From the NCBI GenBank assembly GCA_019925095.2, contig CM034410.1:15172436-15236435 (forward strand): 64,000 nucleotides of DNA. Direction: 5' to 3'. The position numbers and the translations under genes were made by a program. Source of the DNA: Dendrolimus kikuchii. Taxonomy: Eukaryota; Arthropoda; Insecta; Lepidoptera; Lasiocampidae. This document shows, piece after piece, positions 63,847-64,000 of the stretch. Under the pieces are notes generated by a model. The model had not been told where the DNA came from. It searched no databases and saw nothing but the letters and a program-made list of their open reading frames with translations. Numbering within the stretch: position 1 is the stretch's first letter; every line of letters begins with the position of its first letter.

Positions 63847-64000
63847 ATATTATAAAGAGGAAAGATATGAATTTTTGCATGTTTGTAACGAATAAACTCA
63901 AAGACAACTGGACCAATTGCAAAAATTTTACAATGCTACATTATCTCAGATTAATATAAGTTATATTTATTATTAATAAAAATTAGGTATCCCTACTAAA
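63847..64000 (-). mobile_element. CTAGC-family relative, cut by window end
   Basis: ATATTATAAAGAGGAAAGAT and AACTGGACCAATTGCAAAAA resemble the start of the copy at 31556. It follows the previous copy directly. Confidence 0.45.

Noticed and set aside
1..64000. CRISPR array, bacterial operon or prophage
   Set aside because: No regularly spaced repeats and no prokaryotic gene organisation. Splice signals, SINEs and LINEs show eukaryotic DNA.

Overview
The window is eukaryotic, AT-rich intergenic or intronic DNA, most likely from a moth or butterfly. This is inferred from the repeats: tRNA-headed SINEs with perfect A and B boxes, R1-type and RTE-type LINE ends, Penelope-like C-termini, and a 300-bp retroposon whose 3' tail matches a jockey-like LINE. 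No prokaryotic gene, rRNA gene, functional tRNA gene or CRISPR array was seen. At least half of the window can be assigned to interspersed repeats.

Only two stretches look like host gene parts. At 61479-61643 (+) there is a candidate first coding exon: an acceptor-like site, a 5' UTR, an ATG in good context, 16 codons that read like a signal peptide, and a GTAAGT donor. At 15266-15479 (-) there is a 71-codon open stretch bounded by an acceptor-like TTTTAG and a GTGAGT donor.

Repeat families, with the names used below. (1) TATG-LINE: 5'-truncated RTE-type LINE ends with a (TATG)n tail and 12-14 bp target-site duplications (TSDs), about 18 copies; the longest are 47850-48438 and 55852-56430. 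(2) GGTGG-SINE: about 28 copies of a retroposon of about 310 bp, with a second class of about 235 bp. It ends in the 3' tail of the LINE at 15500-17493, its probable mobiliser. (3) GGCGGG retroposon: about 300 bp, a shared 5' end with two alternative 3' ends, with TSDs. (4) Penelope-like element (PLE) ends, including tail-to-tail inverted pairs; the best is 57138-57620 with a 13-bp TSD. (5) S1 and S2, two tRNA-headed SINEs. (6) E family, a 500-bp repeat interrupted in different copies by different elements, with a companion module called F. (7) CTAGC family, about ten copies starting CTAGC/CTAGG and rich in TTCG. (8) H, J and K, terminal-inverted-repeat elements. (9) Two related solo LTRs at 30772-31241 and 54258-54696. 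(10) Fragments of at least five further LINEs.

Layout: 0-13 kb holds TATG-LINE, GGTGG-SINE, S2 and PLE insertions around single-copy DNA. 13-18 kb has hairpin-rich DNA, the candidate minus-strand exon and the longest LINE. 18-32 kb has PLE, R1-type LINE, an 89-nt hairpin, J and K elements and a solo LTR. 32-45 kb has GGCGGG retroposons, a 103-bp duplication and a nested TATG-LINE/SINE composite. 45-64 kb has the longest TATG-LINE copies, the second solo LTR, the PLE inverted pair and the candidate first exon. The nesting gives a relative order: S2, CTAGC, E and H copies are older hosts; GGTGG-SINE, PLE and TATG-LINE inserted into them; one GGTGG-SINE tail was itself hit by a TATG-LINE.
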